From Leifsonia sp. Root1293 (GTDB lineage: Bacteria > Actinomycetota > Actinomycetes > Actinomycetales > Microbacteriaceae): a stretch of DNA of 64,000 nucleotides. This document shows, piece after piece, positions 18,176 to 26,295 of this stretch. The stretch is from assembly GCF_001425325.1 (NCBI RefSeq), contig NZ_LMEH01000001.1, forward strand, positions 2,014,602-2,078,601, in the 5' to 3' direction. The notes below the pieces were generated by a model. It had not been told where the DNA came from and made no database searches. It saw only the letters and a program-made list of their open reading frames with translations. The position numbers and the translations under genes are program-made. Within the stretch, counting starts at the first letter, position 1, and each line of letters opens with the position of its first letter.

Positions 18176-18613
18176 CTAGGAGCCTGCTACTGCCTTGCCG
18201 CCGGTGCAGATGCCACCCTTGAGAGCCGCACCTGTGTCGTCAATGGCCGCCTTGTGTGCCGTTCCCGACTTGTCGGTGCCGGCGATGCAGAAGCTCTTGT
18301 TGTCTGTCGACCACTGGATGGTGACGGGGATGTCGGCGCTGGGAGTGAATCCATTGGCTGCCGTAAGAGCTACTGCGGTTGGGGCGGTTCCGGAAACGAG
18401 CTGTGCGACGACCGCCGTCTTGGCGTTCGTGACCTGAGCCTGGGTCGCGTTGTCTTTCGCTGCATCCTGCTGGCCGAGGTAGATCGGGATGGCGATGGCG
18501 GCGAGCACGCCGATGATGAGGACGACGACCAGGAGCTCGATCAGGGTGAAGCCCTTCTCGTTGCCCGCGGCGTCGGTGCGGCGCTTCTGGAGTGCCTGCA
18601 GGAAGCGGGTCAT
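18176..18613 (-). CDS. pilA: Major type IV pilin
   Basis: 145 residues. A 21-residue charged leader ends NEKG, followed by the textbook mature start FTLIELLVVVLIIGVLAAIA with Glu at +5. The small C-terminal domain contains a cysteine pair (SFCIAGT and GGICTGG), likely a D-region disulfide. The leader is long for a type IVa pilin (usually 6-10). It is the likely main fibre subunit because it has the canonical helix and stands first in its own transcript, 172 nt after pilC. ATG at 18613; the frame runs further upstream without support. Confidence 0.92.
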   Translation of the reverse strand: MTRFLQALQKRRTDAAGNEKGFTLIELLVVVLIIGVLAAIAIPIYLGQQDAAKDNATQAQVTNAKTAVVAQLVSGTAPTAVALTAANGFTPSADIPVTIQWSTDNKSFCIAGTDKSGTAHKAAIDDTGAALKGGICTGGKAVAGS

Positions 18614-18671
18614 GGTGATTCCAATCAGTGTAGGGAGTGACGGAGACGGCGGTTTCGGATCGCCGATAGCG

Positions 18672-18714
18672 ACTCTATTGGCCACCCTGATCGGGATAAA
18701 ATCCCTTGTAAGGG
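18672..18714 (-). promoter_or_regulatory. Candidate pilA promoter with overlapping palindromes
   Basis: On the minus strand TAGAGT (18672-18677) matches the -10 box of the str promoter. The -35 region is poor and is covered by two overlapping inverted repeats, GGGAT-AAA-ATCCC (18693-18705) and CCCTTGTAAGGG (18703-18714). These may bind a regulator of pilin expression, or form a weak terminator after pilC. Confidence 0.4.
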
Positions 18715-18785
18715 GGTGAATCGGCGTGATTCTGACCCCAGTTGAGGGGGACGCGCGACGGCGCTGGCGAGGTCAATGGGGTTGA

Positions 18786-20012
18786 CTACTTGATCTGCTC
18801 GAAGATGCTGAACATCGGCATGTAGAGCGCGACGATCATCGACCCGATGATGCCGCCGATGACCACGATCATGAGCGGCTCGATCATGGCCGTCAACTGC
18901 TCGGTGGCAGACTGCACGTCCTCCTCGTAGAAGTCGGCCACCTTGCCGAGCATCGTCTCCAGCGAGCCGGAGTCCTCGCCGACGGCGACCATCTGGGTGA
19001 GCATCTGCGGGAAGATGTCCTCCCGCGCCATCGGCTCCGAAATCGACTTTCCCTGACGCACCGCGTCGCTCACCCGATCCAGGGCATCCTCTATCACCTT
19101 GTTGCCCGAGGTCTCCCCGACGATGGCGAGCGATTGGAGGATCGGAACGCCGGAACCGAGCATCGTGGCGAGATTGCGAGTGAACCGTGCGACGGCGAGC
19201 TTCTTGATGAGGCCGCCGAAGACCGGCAGCTTCAGCTTCAGCGGGTCCACGAAGCCGCGGACCCGGTCGGTGTGCTTGTTCCTGCGCCACCAGACGCTGA
19301 ATGCGATCGCCACCACAGCGAACAAAGGAACGAACCAGATCATCTGCTTCGAGAGCACGACGAGAACCTGCGTGGGAAGCGGCAGCTCTCCCCCGAGGCC
19401 CTTGAACATGTTCTCGAACACGGGAACGATGAAGATGAGCATGCCGAACATGGCCACGATGGCGATGCAGAGAACCGCCACGGGGTAGGTCAGCGCCGAC
19501 TTGATGGTACCGCGCAGCTTGACGTCGGATTCGAAACTCGCAGCGACGGACTCCAGAGCACGTTCGAGAAATCCACCCGTCTCGCCGGCCTTCACGAGGT
19601 AGATCATGATCGGCGGGAAGACTGTCGGTTGCTTCGCCATCCCGCTCGAGAGCGATCCGCCCGCCTCGATCTCGCCACGCACCGACTTGAGGCTCGCAGC
19701 GAGCGTCTTGTTCTCGGTCTGCTCGGCAAGGATGTTCAGCGTTCGCAGCAGCGACAGGCCGGCCGCGACCATCGTCGCCATCTGACGGCTCATCACGGCG
19801 AGATCCTTGAGCTTGACCCGATCGCCGAAGGGCATCTTGATCTCCATCTGGAGACCTGTTCCCCCGCTCGACTCGTTTACCTCGATCGGCGAGAGGCCCA
19901 TCGTGCGCATCCGGTTAACGGCAACGGAGGGGGTCGCGGCGTCCACCTTGCCCTTGACCACCTTGCCGCCGGCGTCACGACCCTTGTACTCGAACGTACG
20001 GACGGTGGACAT
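18786..20012 (-). CDS. pilC: Type IV pilus platform protein PilC
   Basis: 408 residues of the GspF/PilC family: two cytoplasmic GspF domains (about 70-195 and 275-395), each followed by membrane helices, with the repeated signature (SLSSGMAKQPTVFPPIMIYLV and SISEPMAREDIFPQMLTQM). It forms the inner-membrane platform that the ATPases turn. Its ATG overlaps the pilT stop in a TGATG junction. A 172-nt gap to pilA follows. Confidence 0.95.
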   Translation of the reverse strand: MSTVRTFEYKGRDAGGKVVKGKVDAATPSVAVNRMRTMGLSPIEVNESSGGTGLQMEIKMPFGDRVKLKDLAVMSRQMATMVAAGLSLLRTLNILAEQTENKTLAASLKSVRGEIEAGGSLSSGMAKQPTVFPPIMIYLVKAGETGGFLERALESVAASFESDVKLRGTIKSALTYPVAVLCIAIVAMFGMLIFIVPVFENMFKGLGGELPLPTQVLVVLSKQMIWFVPLFAVVAIAFSVWWRRNKHTDRVRGFVDPLKLKLPVFGGLIKKLAVARFTRNLATMLGSGVPILQSLAIVGETSGNKVIEDALDRVSDAVRQGKSISEPMAREDIFPQMLTQMVAVGEDSGSLETMLGKVADFYEEDVQSATEQLTAMIEPLMIVVIGGIIGSMIVALYMPMFSIFEQIK

Positions 20013-22081
20013 CAGGCGGGATCCTTCGACGAATAGGCGTCGCCGAAGTCGATGCCGTCGAGGCTGGGACCGCCGCCCTGCGTCTCGGTGCGGGAGATCA
20101 GCTGCTTGAGGCTCTCGCGATCATTCGACTTCTCGAACGCGGCGTCCCGCGTGATCTTGCCTTCGTTCGCGAGTTCGGCCAGGTGCTGGTCGAGGGTGTG
20201 CATTCCGTGCCCGCGACCGGCCTGCATGGCGGAGGGCACCTGGAAGGTCTGCCCCTCGCGCACGAGGTTGGCGATGGCCGGCGTGGTGATGAGGATCTCG
20301 GTCGCGACCACACGGCCCTGCCCGCTCGCCCGCTTCACCAGAGTCTGGGTGACCACGCCCTTGAGGGTCGCCGCCAGCTGCGCGCGCACCTGGTTCTGCT
20401 GGTGCGGCGGGTAGACGTCGATGATGCGGTCGATGGTCTGGGCCGCGCTCTGCGTGTGCAGTGTGGCGAAGACGAGGTGACCGGTCTCGGCCGCGGTGAG
20501 GGCGACGGAGATGGTCTCCAGGTCTCGGAGCTCGCCGACCAGGATGACGTCGGGGTCCTGGCGCAGCACGTGCTTGAGGGCGGCCGCGAAGCTGTGGGTG
20601 TCGTGGCCGACCTCGCGCTGGTTCACCAGCGACTTCTTGTGGTTGTGCATGAACTCGATCGGGTCCTCGACCGTCACGATGTGGTCGGCACGGGTGGAGT
20701 TCACCAGGTCGATGAGGGCGGCGAGCGTCGTCGACTTTCCGGAACCCGTCGGCCCCGTGATGAGCACGAGCCCACGCGGGAGCGTGGCGAAGCGGCCGAC
20801 GGACGAGGGAACGCCGAGCTCCTCGAGGGTCTTCAGTTCGGTCGGGATGAGACGGAAGGCGGCGCCGACGTTCTCGCGCTGCTGGTAGATGTTCACTCGG
20901 AAGCGGGCGTTCTCCGAGATGGCGTAGGCGAAGTCGAGCTCGAGTTCGCGCTCGAACTTCTGCCGCTGGGCTGGCGACATGATGCTGTAGATCGCCTGCT
21001 TCGCCTTGTCGCTGGTCCACACCGGGCCGGGCAGCTGGGTGAGGCCACCATGGATGCGGATGGTCGGCGCCGAATTGGCCGTGACGTGAAGGTCGGATGC
21101 TCCTTGCAGCACGACCTCCCTCAGTGAGTGCACGAGGTCACGGTCGGCAGCCTCGCGAGCCGCGGACTTCTCCGTGACAGCGGATGCAGTCGGCTCGGGT
21201 CGCTCCCGTGCCGCCTCGCGTGCCGGCGCGGGGGTCGGGGGTGTCTGGGCGAGACCGGCAGCAGCCTCCTCCACGCTCACCTCGGACGCGGACTCGGGCG
21301 CGGCGAGGTGCTCGTCGGCGGCGATCGGCGCAACGGGTGCGGCCGGAGGAGCGATGTCGATCACCTCGGTCGGCACCACCGGAAGCACCGCGGTGACGGC
21401 GTCGGGCTCGCGAACCTCGGCGTTGAAGAGCCCGGAGTCGAGGGGAGCCGTCTTCGAGAAGTCGGGGACGGTCGGCAGCGCTGGTTCGCCGGCTGACACG
21501 ACCGGCGCGACGAGAGGAGCGGCATCCGTCTCACCCTCGAGTCCATCGGTGAAGGGATTGCTTGCCTCGGCCGCGATCTCGGCACGGCGAGAGCGCCGCG
21601 ACTCACCGACAGGAGCGGGCGGGGCCAGCGGCGCACCGGATGCGGCCGCCTCGACGGGCGGGGGCATCGGCGCCGGGGCCGCGAAAGCTGCGGCGGGCGG
21701 CAGAGCGACCGGCGCTGCGAGAGGTGCCGCTGGGGCGACGGGCGCGACGACGGGCTCGGGGTTCTGCACCTGCGACGCGTCGCGCAGGGCCTCCTGCCGC
21801 AGGCTCTCGCGCCACGAGGCCTCGAGGGCCTCGGCCAGCGGGTCCGAGGCCGCCGGCGAGACCTGTGACGGCTGCACTGGAGGAACGGATGCGGCAGCCG
21901 GTGACGCGGCGGGCGGCACGACGGCGGCGGGGCCGGCAGCGGCCGGCGGCGGCACGGGTGCGCTCGAGGGCGGCGGCGACATCGGTGCCGCTCCCCCGGT
22001 GCCACCGGTGAGCAGCGCGGCCCAGTCCTCGAACGAGATGCCGGGTGGATTGATCGGCAGGTCGTTGTTCTGGTTTGTCAT
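20012..22081 (-). CDS. pilT: Pilus retraction ATPase PilT with long disordered N-terminal extension
   Basis: 689 residues, nearly twice the usual PilT length. From about residue 313 the protein is a normal PilT: ASDLHV, Walker A GPTGSGKSTTL, the Asp box TVEDPIEF, Walker B VGELRDLETI and the His box ATLHTQSA. AIRNLIRE-type C-terminal sequence appears as AIANLVREGQT. Residues 1-312 are Ala/Pro-rich, mostly disordered, with one basic patch (ESRRSRRAEI, about 160-169). The ATG at 22081 has a GGAGACG ribosome site; the frame continues upstream but that part overlaps pilB antisense-free sequence without conservation. It lies 25 nt after pilB. Confidence 0.92.
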   Translation of the reverse strand: MTNQNNDLPINPPGISFEDWAALLTGGTGGAAPMSPPPSSAPVPPPAAAGPAAVVPPAASPAAASVPPVQPSQVSPAASDPLAEALEASWRESLRQEALRDASQVQNPEPVVAPVAPAAPLAAPVALPPAAAFAAPAPMPPPVEAAASGAPLAPPAPVGESRRSRRAEIAAEASNPFTDGLEGETDAAPLVAPVVSAGEPALPTVPDFSKTAPLDSGLFNAEVREPDAVTAVLPVVPTEVIDIAPPAAPVAPIAADEHLAAPESASEVSVEEAAAGLAQTPPTPAPAREAARERPEPTASAVTEKSAAREAADRDLVHSLREVVLQGASDLHVTANSAPTIRIHGGLTQLPGPVWTSDKAKQAIYSIMSPAQRQKFERELELDFAYAISENARFRVNIYQQRENVGAAFRLIPTELKTLEELGVPSSVGRFATLPRGLVLITGPTGSGKSTTLAALIDLVNSTRADHIVTVEDPIEFMHNHKKSLVNQREVGHDTHSFAAALKHVLRQDPDVILVGELRDLETISVALTAAETGHLVFATLHTQSAAQTIDRIIDVYPPHQQNQVRAQLAATLKGVVTQTLVKRASGQGRVVATEILITTPAIANLVREGQTFQVPSAMQAGRGHGMHTLDQHLAELANEGKITRDAAFEKSNDRESLKQLISRTETQGGGPSLDGIDFGDAYSSKDPA

Positions 22082-22106
22082 GACGTCTCCTTGTTCGCGC
22101 GGGTCG

Positions 22107-23777
22107 TCAGACGACGACGCGCATGATCTCTTCAACGGATGTGAGGCCTGCCTGCACCTTGAGCCAGCCGTCCTGGCGGAGGGTCCGCATCCCGTTCGCC
22201 TGGGCGGCCCGGGCGATGTCGGAGGACGCTGCACGGGCGACGGCCAGCCGCTCGATCTCCTCGTTGACGGCCATGATCTCGTGCAGGGCGAGACGGCCGC
22301 GGTAGCCGGTGTTCGAGCAGCTCGAGCATCCGGTGGGGGCGAAGGTCTGGATGGGCTCACCGTTCGGGTCGACGTCGAAGCGCAGGGCGGCCAGCTGGCG
22401 GGACTCGGTGTAGATCGGGTGCTTGCAGCGCTCGCAGAGCCGTCGGGCGAGTCGCTGGGCGACCACGCAGTCGAGCGCCGAACCCACGAGGAACGGTTCG
22501 ATGTCCATCTCGATGAGGCGGGTCACGGCAGAGGGCGCGTCGTTCGTGTGCAGGGTCGAGAGCACGAGGTGACCGGTGAGCGAGGCCTCGATGGCGATCT
22601 GCGCCGTCTCGTGGTCGCGGATCTCACCGAGCAGCACCACGTCGGGGTCGGATCGCAGGATGCTGCGCAGTGCGCTCGCGAAGGTGAGACCGGCCTTCGG
22701 GTTCACCTGCACCTGGTTGATGCCCGCCATGCGGTACTCGACGGGGTCCTCGACGGTGATGACGTTGACCTCGGTGCGGGCGACCTGGTTGAGCGTGGAG
22801 TACAGGGTCGTCGACTTGCCGGAGCCCGTCGGCCCTGTGACCAGGATCATGCCGTAGGGCTTGGAGTACGACTCGCGGTAGATGGCGCCGTTCGCCTCGC
22901 TCAGACCCAGATCGCGCAGGTCGAGGCTCGTGTTGGTGTTGTCGAGGATTCGCATGACGACCTTCTCGCCCCACACTGTGGGAAGGGTCGCAACGCGCAG
23001 GTCGATCTTTCGGCCGCCGGAGTTGACCGACATGCGGCCGTCCTGTGGCTTGCGGCGCTCCGCGATGTCGATGTCGCTCATGATCTTGAGGCGCGAGATC
23101 ACGCCGTTCTGGATGCTCTTCGGGGCGCTCTGCATCTCGTGCAGCACGCCGTCGATGCGGTAGCGCACCCGCACGCTGTTCTCTGCCGGCTCGATGTGGA
23201 TGTCGGAGGCGTGGTCCTCGATGGCCTGGCTCACGAGGAGGTTGACGAAGCGCACGATGGGCGCGTCGTCGTCCTGCGATTCCGAGACGGAGAACGCATC
23301 CGTCAGCAGTGCCGCGTTCTCCTCCTCGAGCGTGTTGGTGAGGTCTGTGAGCTCGTCATCGGCACGGTGATAGCGCGCGATGGCGGTGAGCAGGTCGCTG
23401 CGTTCGGCGACCACGGGAACGACCTGGAGACCGGATGCCTCACGCACGTCGTCGATCGCGAAAACGTCGCCCGGGTTGGTCATGGCGAGCACGATGCGCC
23501 CGGGGGCGAGCGCGATGGGCAGCACCTCGTAGCGCCGGCAGGTGGCGGCGCTCACCAGCACGATGGCCGCGCGATCGACCGGGTAGTCCACGAGCTCGAT
23601 GAACGGAACGCTCGCCTGCGCCGCGCGCGCCTTGGCGAGCTGCGTCTCATTGATGACGCCGCGATCGACGAGTCCGCGAACGGCACCCTCGTCGGTCTCG
23701 TCCATCCCCATGATCTCGTCGAGATGCTCGATGGGGAGATGTCCGTGCAGGATGAGGATCTCTGAAAGCGCAGCCAC
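22107..23777 (-). CDS. pilB: Pilus extension ATPase PilB (GspE family)
   Basis: 556 residues. An N-terminal MshEN-type domain (about 1-150) is followed by the N2 domain (ASDIHIEP), Walker A (GPTGSGKSTTLYS), TVEDPVEY, Walker B (LLGEIRDHETA), the His box (STLHTNDAPSA) and the four-cysteine zinc motif (CERCKHP and GCSSCSNTGY) that distinguishes extension ATPases from PilT. It powers pilin insertion at the cytoplasmic side. Start is GTG behind GGGAGGA. As first gene of pilBTC it probably carries the cluster promoter in the gap upstream. Confidence 0.96.
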   Translation of the reverse strand: MAALSEILILHGHLPIEHLDEIMGMDETDEGAVRGLVDRGVINETQLAKARAAQASVPFIELVDYPVDRAAIVLVSAATCRRYEVLPIALAPGRIVLAMTNPGDVFAIDDVREASGLQVVPVVAERSDLLTAIARYHRADDELTDLTNTLEEENAALLTDAFSVSESQDDDAPIVRFVNLLVSQAIEDHASDIHIEPAENSVRVRYRIDGVLHEMQSAPKSIQNGVISRLKIMSDIDIAERRKPQDGRMSVNSGGRKIDLRVATLPTVWGEKVVMRILDNTNTSLDLRDLGLSEANGAIYRESYSKPYGMILVTGPTGSGKSTTLYSTLNQVARTEVNVITVEDPVEYRMAGINQVQVNPKAGLTFASALRSILRSDPDVVLLGEIRDHETAQIAIEASLTGHLVLSTLHTNDAPSAVTRLIEMDIEPFLVGSALDCVVAQRLARRLCERCKHPIYTESRQLAALRFDVDPNGEPIQTFAPTGCSSCSNTGYRGRLALHEIMAVNEEIERLAVARAASSDIARAAQANGMRTLRQDGWLKVQAGLTSVEEIMRVVV

Positions 23778-24063
23778 GCCGATCCTCCCGATGGGGACAC
23801 CAAAGCTGCGGCTATGGCCCGAGCAGCCGCAGTTTGTGTAGGGGCAAAGAAGGGGAGCTCGGGTGAGTTGTTCAGGTAACAGGGCAAGCTAACGGGGTTC
23901 TCACGAGTCACACCAGTCCCGCAATCGGGGCACGTGGGCCTGTCCACCCTTCGGCCCACCGCGCCTGTACCCCGGCGGCCGGTCGGCCGACGGCGCCCTG
24001 ACCGGTCCCGGAACGCGGATACGCTCGACAGGTCCCACCTTCACCGATGAGAACGGATGACGC
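23778..24063. other. Divergent intergenic region between pilB and esterase gene
   Basis: This 286-nt gap must hold the pilB promoter (minus strand) and the esterase promoter (plus strand; TACGCT at 24020-24025 leaves a 38-nt leader). An 8-bp inverted repeat CTGCGGCT/AGCCGCAG brackets 23812-23834 in the pilB leader. I cannot identify a convincing -35/-10 pair for pilB. Confidence 0.35.
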
Positions 24064-25053
24064 ATGGCCCGGTTCGACCTCTCCCTGCCCGAGCTCGAGC
24101 GCTATCGGCCGGAGGTGAGCGAACCCGACGACTTCGACGCCTTCTGGCAGCGCACCCTCGACGAGGCGCGGGCGTTCCCGGCTGAGCCGGTCGTGCAGCG
24201 CGTAGCCTCCCCGCTCACGCAGGTCGAGGTGCACGACGTGACGTTCAGCGGGTACGCCGGACAGGCGGTCAAGGCGTGGCTGCTGCTGCCGAGCGGCGCT
24301 CGCACTAGACTGCCGGCCGTAATCGAGTACCTCGGGTACGGCGGCGGGCGCGGCCTGCCGCACGAGAAGCTCGAGTGGGCCGCATCCGGCTACGCGCACC
24401 TGATCATGGACACGCGCGGTCAGGGCAGCGGCTGGGGCAGCGGTGGCGACACCCCCGACCCGGCTGGCACGGGCCCCTCATCCCCGGGCTTCATGACCCG
24501 GGGCATCCAGAGCCCGGACGACTACTACTACCGTCGCGTCTACACCGACGGTGCGCGGCTCGTCGATGCCGCGCGCACCCTGCCGCAGATCGATCCCGCG
24601 CGCATCGCGGTCACCGGAGTGAGCCAGGGCGGCGGCATCGCCGTGGCCGTGGCCGGCCTCGCCGACGGGCTCGTCGGCGTGCTGCCCGACGTGCCCTTCC
24701 TGCAGCACTTCGAGCGCGCGGTCGGGCTGACGGATGCCTTCCCCTACCAGGAGATCGTGACGTACCTCTCGGTGCACCGCGATCTGGTGGAGCAGAGCTA
24801 TCGCACCCTGTCGTACTTCGACGGCGTGAACTTCGCACGCCGGGCGAGCGCCCCGGCATTGTTCTCGACGGCCCTGCACGATGCGACCTGCCCTCCGTCG
24901 ACCGTCTTCGCCACCCGCAATCACTGGGCGGCGGAAGCGGCCATCGAGGTGTACCCGTTCAACGAGCACGAGGGTGGCCAGGGCCACCAGTGGGTGAAGC
25001 AGGCGGCCTGGCTGTCGGCTCGGCTGTCCGCGGTCGGTGCCGGCGCGGTCTGA
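24064..25053 (+). CDS. Acetylxylan esterase / cephalosporin-C deacetylase family esterase (CE7)
   Basis: 329 residues, close to the family norm. The alpha/beta-hydrolase triad is visible: S187 in GVSQGGG, D273 in LHDATCPP, and H302 in NEHEGG. The N-terminus (LERYRPEVSEPDDFDAFW) and the RGQGSGWGSGGDTPD loop are typical of CE7. These enzymes remove acetyl groups from xylo-oligosaccharides and similar substrates in the cytoplasm. It precedes a sugar kinase, which suggests a carbohydrate role, but there is no transporter here to define the substrate. The start fits the conserved N-terminus. Confidence 0.92.
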   Translation: MARFDLSLPELERYRPEVSEPDDFDAFWQRTLDEARAFPAEPVVQRVASPLTQVEVHDVTFSGYAGQAVKAWLLLPSGARTRLPAVIEYLGYGGGRGLPHEKLEWAASGYAHLIMDTRGQGSGWGSGGDTPDPAGTGPSSPGFMTRGIQSPDDYYYRRVYTDGARLVDAARTLPQIDPARIAVTGVSQGGGIAVAVAGLADGLVGVLPDVPFLQHFERAVGLTDAFPYQEIVTYLSVHRDLVEQSYRTLSYFDGVNFARRASAPALFSTALHDATCPPSTVFATRNHWAAEAAIEVYPFNEHEGGQGHQWVKQAAWLSARLSAVGAGAV

Positions 25054-25107
25054 GGGAGTCCGGGTTTCGGCCCCGGGCGAGCGGAACGGCGCCAGACGCC
25101 CGCCGAC

Positions 25108-25113
25108 TACGAT
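25108..25113 (+). promoter_or_regulatory. -10 box of leaderless kinase gene
   Basis: TACGAT, 6 nt before the GTG at 25120. Confidence 0.55.
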
Positions 25114-25119
25114 CAACGG

Positions 25120-26064
25120 GTGACTTCTCCCGCGCCTGCCTCGCACACCGCTCTCGCCATCGACGCCGGCCAGACCGGCATCAAGGTGCGCCTGGACGCT
25201 ACGTCGGGCACTCAGCAGGACTTCGAGTTCACCGGCATCCGCACCGACCGTCCGCTCATCCCCCAGCTCGCCGGCATCGTCGTGGCCGTGGCCGAGGAGA
25301 CGGGCAGCGATGTCGACGTCGTGAGCTTCGGCGTCTCGGGACTCACGCCGGAGCAGACCCGTCCCGAGGAACTGTTGTCGGCGCTGAAGCCCTTCCGCGT
25401 GCGGGAGGTGCGGCTCACGCATGATTCCATCGGCGCCTACCTCGGAGCCCTCGGAGCGTCACGTGGGGCCGTGGTCGCATCCGGGACCGGCGTCGTCACG
25501 CTCGGGGTCGGTGCCTCGACGGTGGCCCGCGTCGACGGATGGGGCTACCTCATCGGCGATGCGGGCAGCGGCTACTCCATCGGCCGGGCGGCCCTCGACG
25601 CCGTCATGCGCGCCTATGACGGCCGCGGCGCCGAGACCGCCCTCACCGCGGTGGTGCAGCGCGAGTTCCCCGAGCTCGAGGAGGCGTACATCGATCTGCA
25701 GTCCGACGACGGCCGGGTTCGCCGGATCGCCGCATACGCCGCCGTGGTCGGGGAACTGGCCCCGACGGATGCCGTGGCCGCCGGCATCATGACCGCGGCC
25801 GGCCGCGACCTGGCGCTCTCCGCACTCACGGCGCTCCGCAGAGTGGGCGAGGACGCCAACCCGACCGCGAGCGTGCGCGGCATCGGAGGAGTGTTCCGCT
25901 CCCCGGAGCTCGCGGGCGCCTTCTCCGGGTCGGTTCGCGAGGTGCTGCCCGATGCCGACATCCAGACCGGCTCCGCGCATCCGCTCGACGGCGTCGCGCT
26001 CCTTCCCTCCGTCTCCCTCGACGGCCCGTTCGGCCCGCACATCGCGGTGGCCGGCGGGCGCTGA
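25120..26064 (+). CDS. N-acetylglucosamine kinase-like ATPase (BadF/BadG/BcrA/BcrD family)
   Basis: 314 residues of the ASKHA fold. The phosphate-1 motif IDAGQTGIKVRL is at the N-terminus, the phosphate-2 region reads GAVVASGTGVVTLGVG, and GWGYLIGDAGSGYSIGRAAL is the signature shared with GlcNAc kinases. It probably phosphorylates an amino sugar. Start is GTG and is fixed by TACGAT 6 nt upstream, implying a leaderless message separate from the upstream esterase. It ends in front of a GACC-rich tract and a palindromic repeat. Confidence 0.88.
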   Translation: MTSPAPASHTALAIDAGQTGIKVRLDATSGTQQDFEFTGIRTDRPLIPQLAGIVVAVAEETGSDVDVVSFGVSGLTPEQTRPEELLSALKPFRVREVRLTHDSIGAYLGALGASRGAVVASGTGVVTLGVGASTVARVDGWGYLIGDAGSGYSIGRAALDAVMRAYDGRGAETALTAVVQREFPELEEAYIDLQSDDGRVRRIAAYAAVVGELAPTDAVAAGIMTAAGRDLALSALTALRRVGEDANPTASVRGIGGVFRSPELAGAFSGSVREVLPDADIQTGSAHPLDGVALLPSVSLDGPFGPHIAVAGGR

Positions 26065-26085
26065 GCCTCCGCCGCACGCGCTCAC

Positions 26086-26156
26086 GGCTCGGCCGGCCGG
26101 CCGACGGACCGAACCGACCGTCCGACGGACCGACCGACCGACCGGCGGACCGACCG
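26086..26156. repeat. CCGACC/CGGACC short tandem repeat tract
   Basis: About 70 bp are built almost wholly of GACC and CGGC units, including three consecutive GACC copies. It is non-coding and abuts the palindromic element that follows. Such a tract may vary in length between strains. Confidence 0.7.
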
Positions 26157-26237
26157 AAAAGCGAGGAACTTCTCGCCGGAGAGCGGCCGGAAGGGCCGAT
26201 ATCCGGAGAGTTCGCCCGGGACTTCCTCGCTTTTCAG
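26155..26237 (-). repeat. 83-bp palindromic intergenic repeat, copy 1
   Basis: Arms GAAAAGCGAGGAA and its near complement TTCCTCGCTTTTC enclose a variable centre with a smaller GGCC stem. The same arms and the same overall length recur at 55568-55650. It lies between the kinase and the esterase gene and can fold as a long hairpin, so it may stop transcription; it may also be a mobile or REP-like element. Confidence 0.75.
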
Positions 26238-26283
26238 ACGCCCGCCTGTCGGTGTGCGCTGCCGATCGACGTCGGAGCGATCG

Positions 26284-26289
26284 TAGAGT
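26284..26289 (+). promoter_or_regulatory. -10 box of leaderless esterase gene
   Basis: TAGAGT, 6 nt before ATG at 26296; identical to the str-operon -10 box. Confidence 0.6.
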
Positions 26290-26295
26290 TGGCCC

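Noticed and set aside
21174-23765. 863-codon plus-strand frame across pilT and pilB
   Set aside because: It is the GC-rich antisense shadow of two clear ATPase genes, has no domain and no promoter, and its composition follows the opposite strand's codons.
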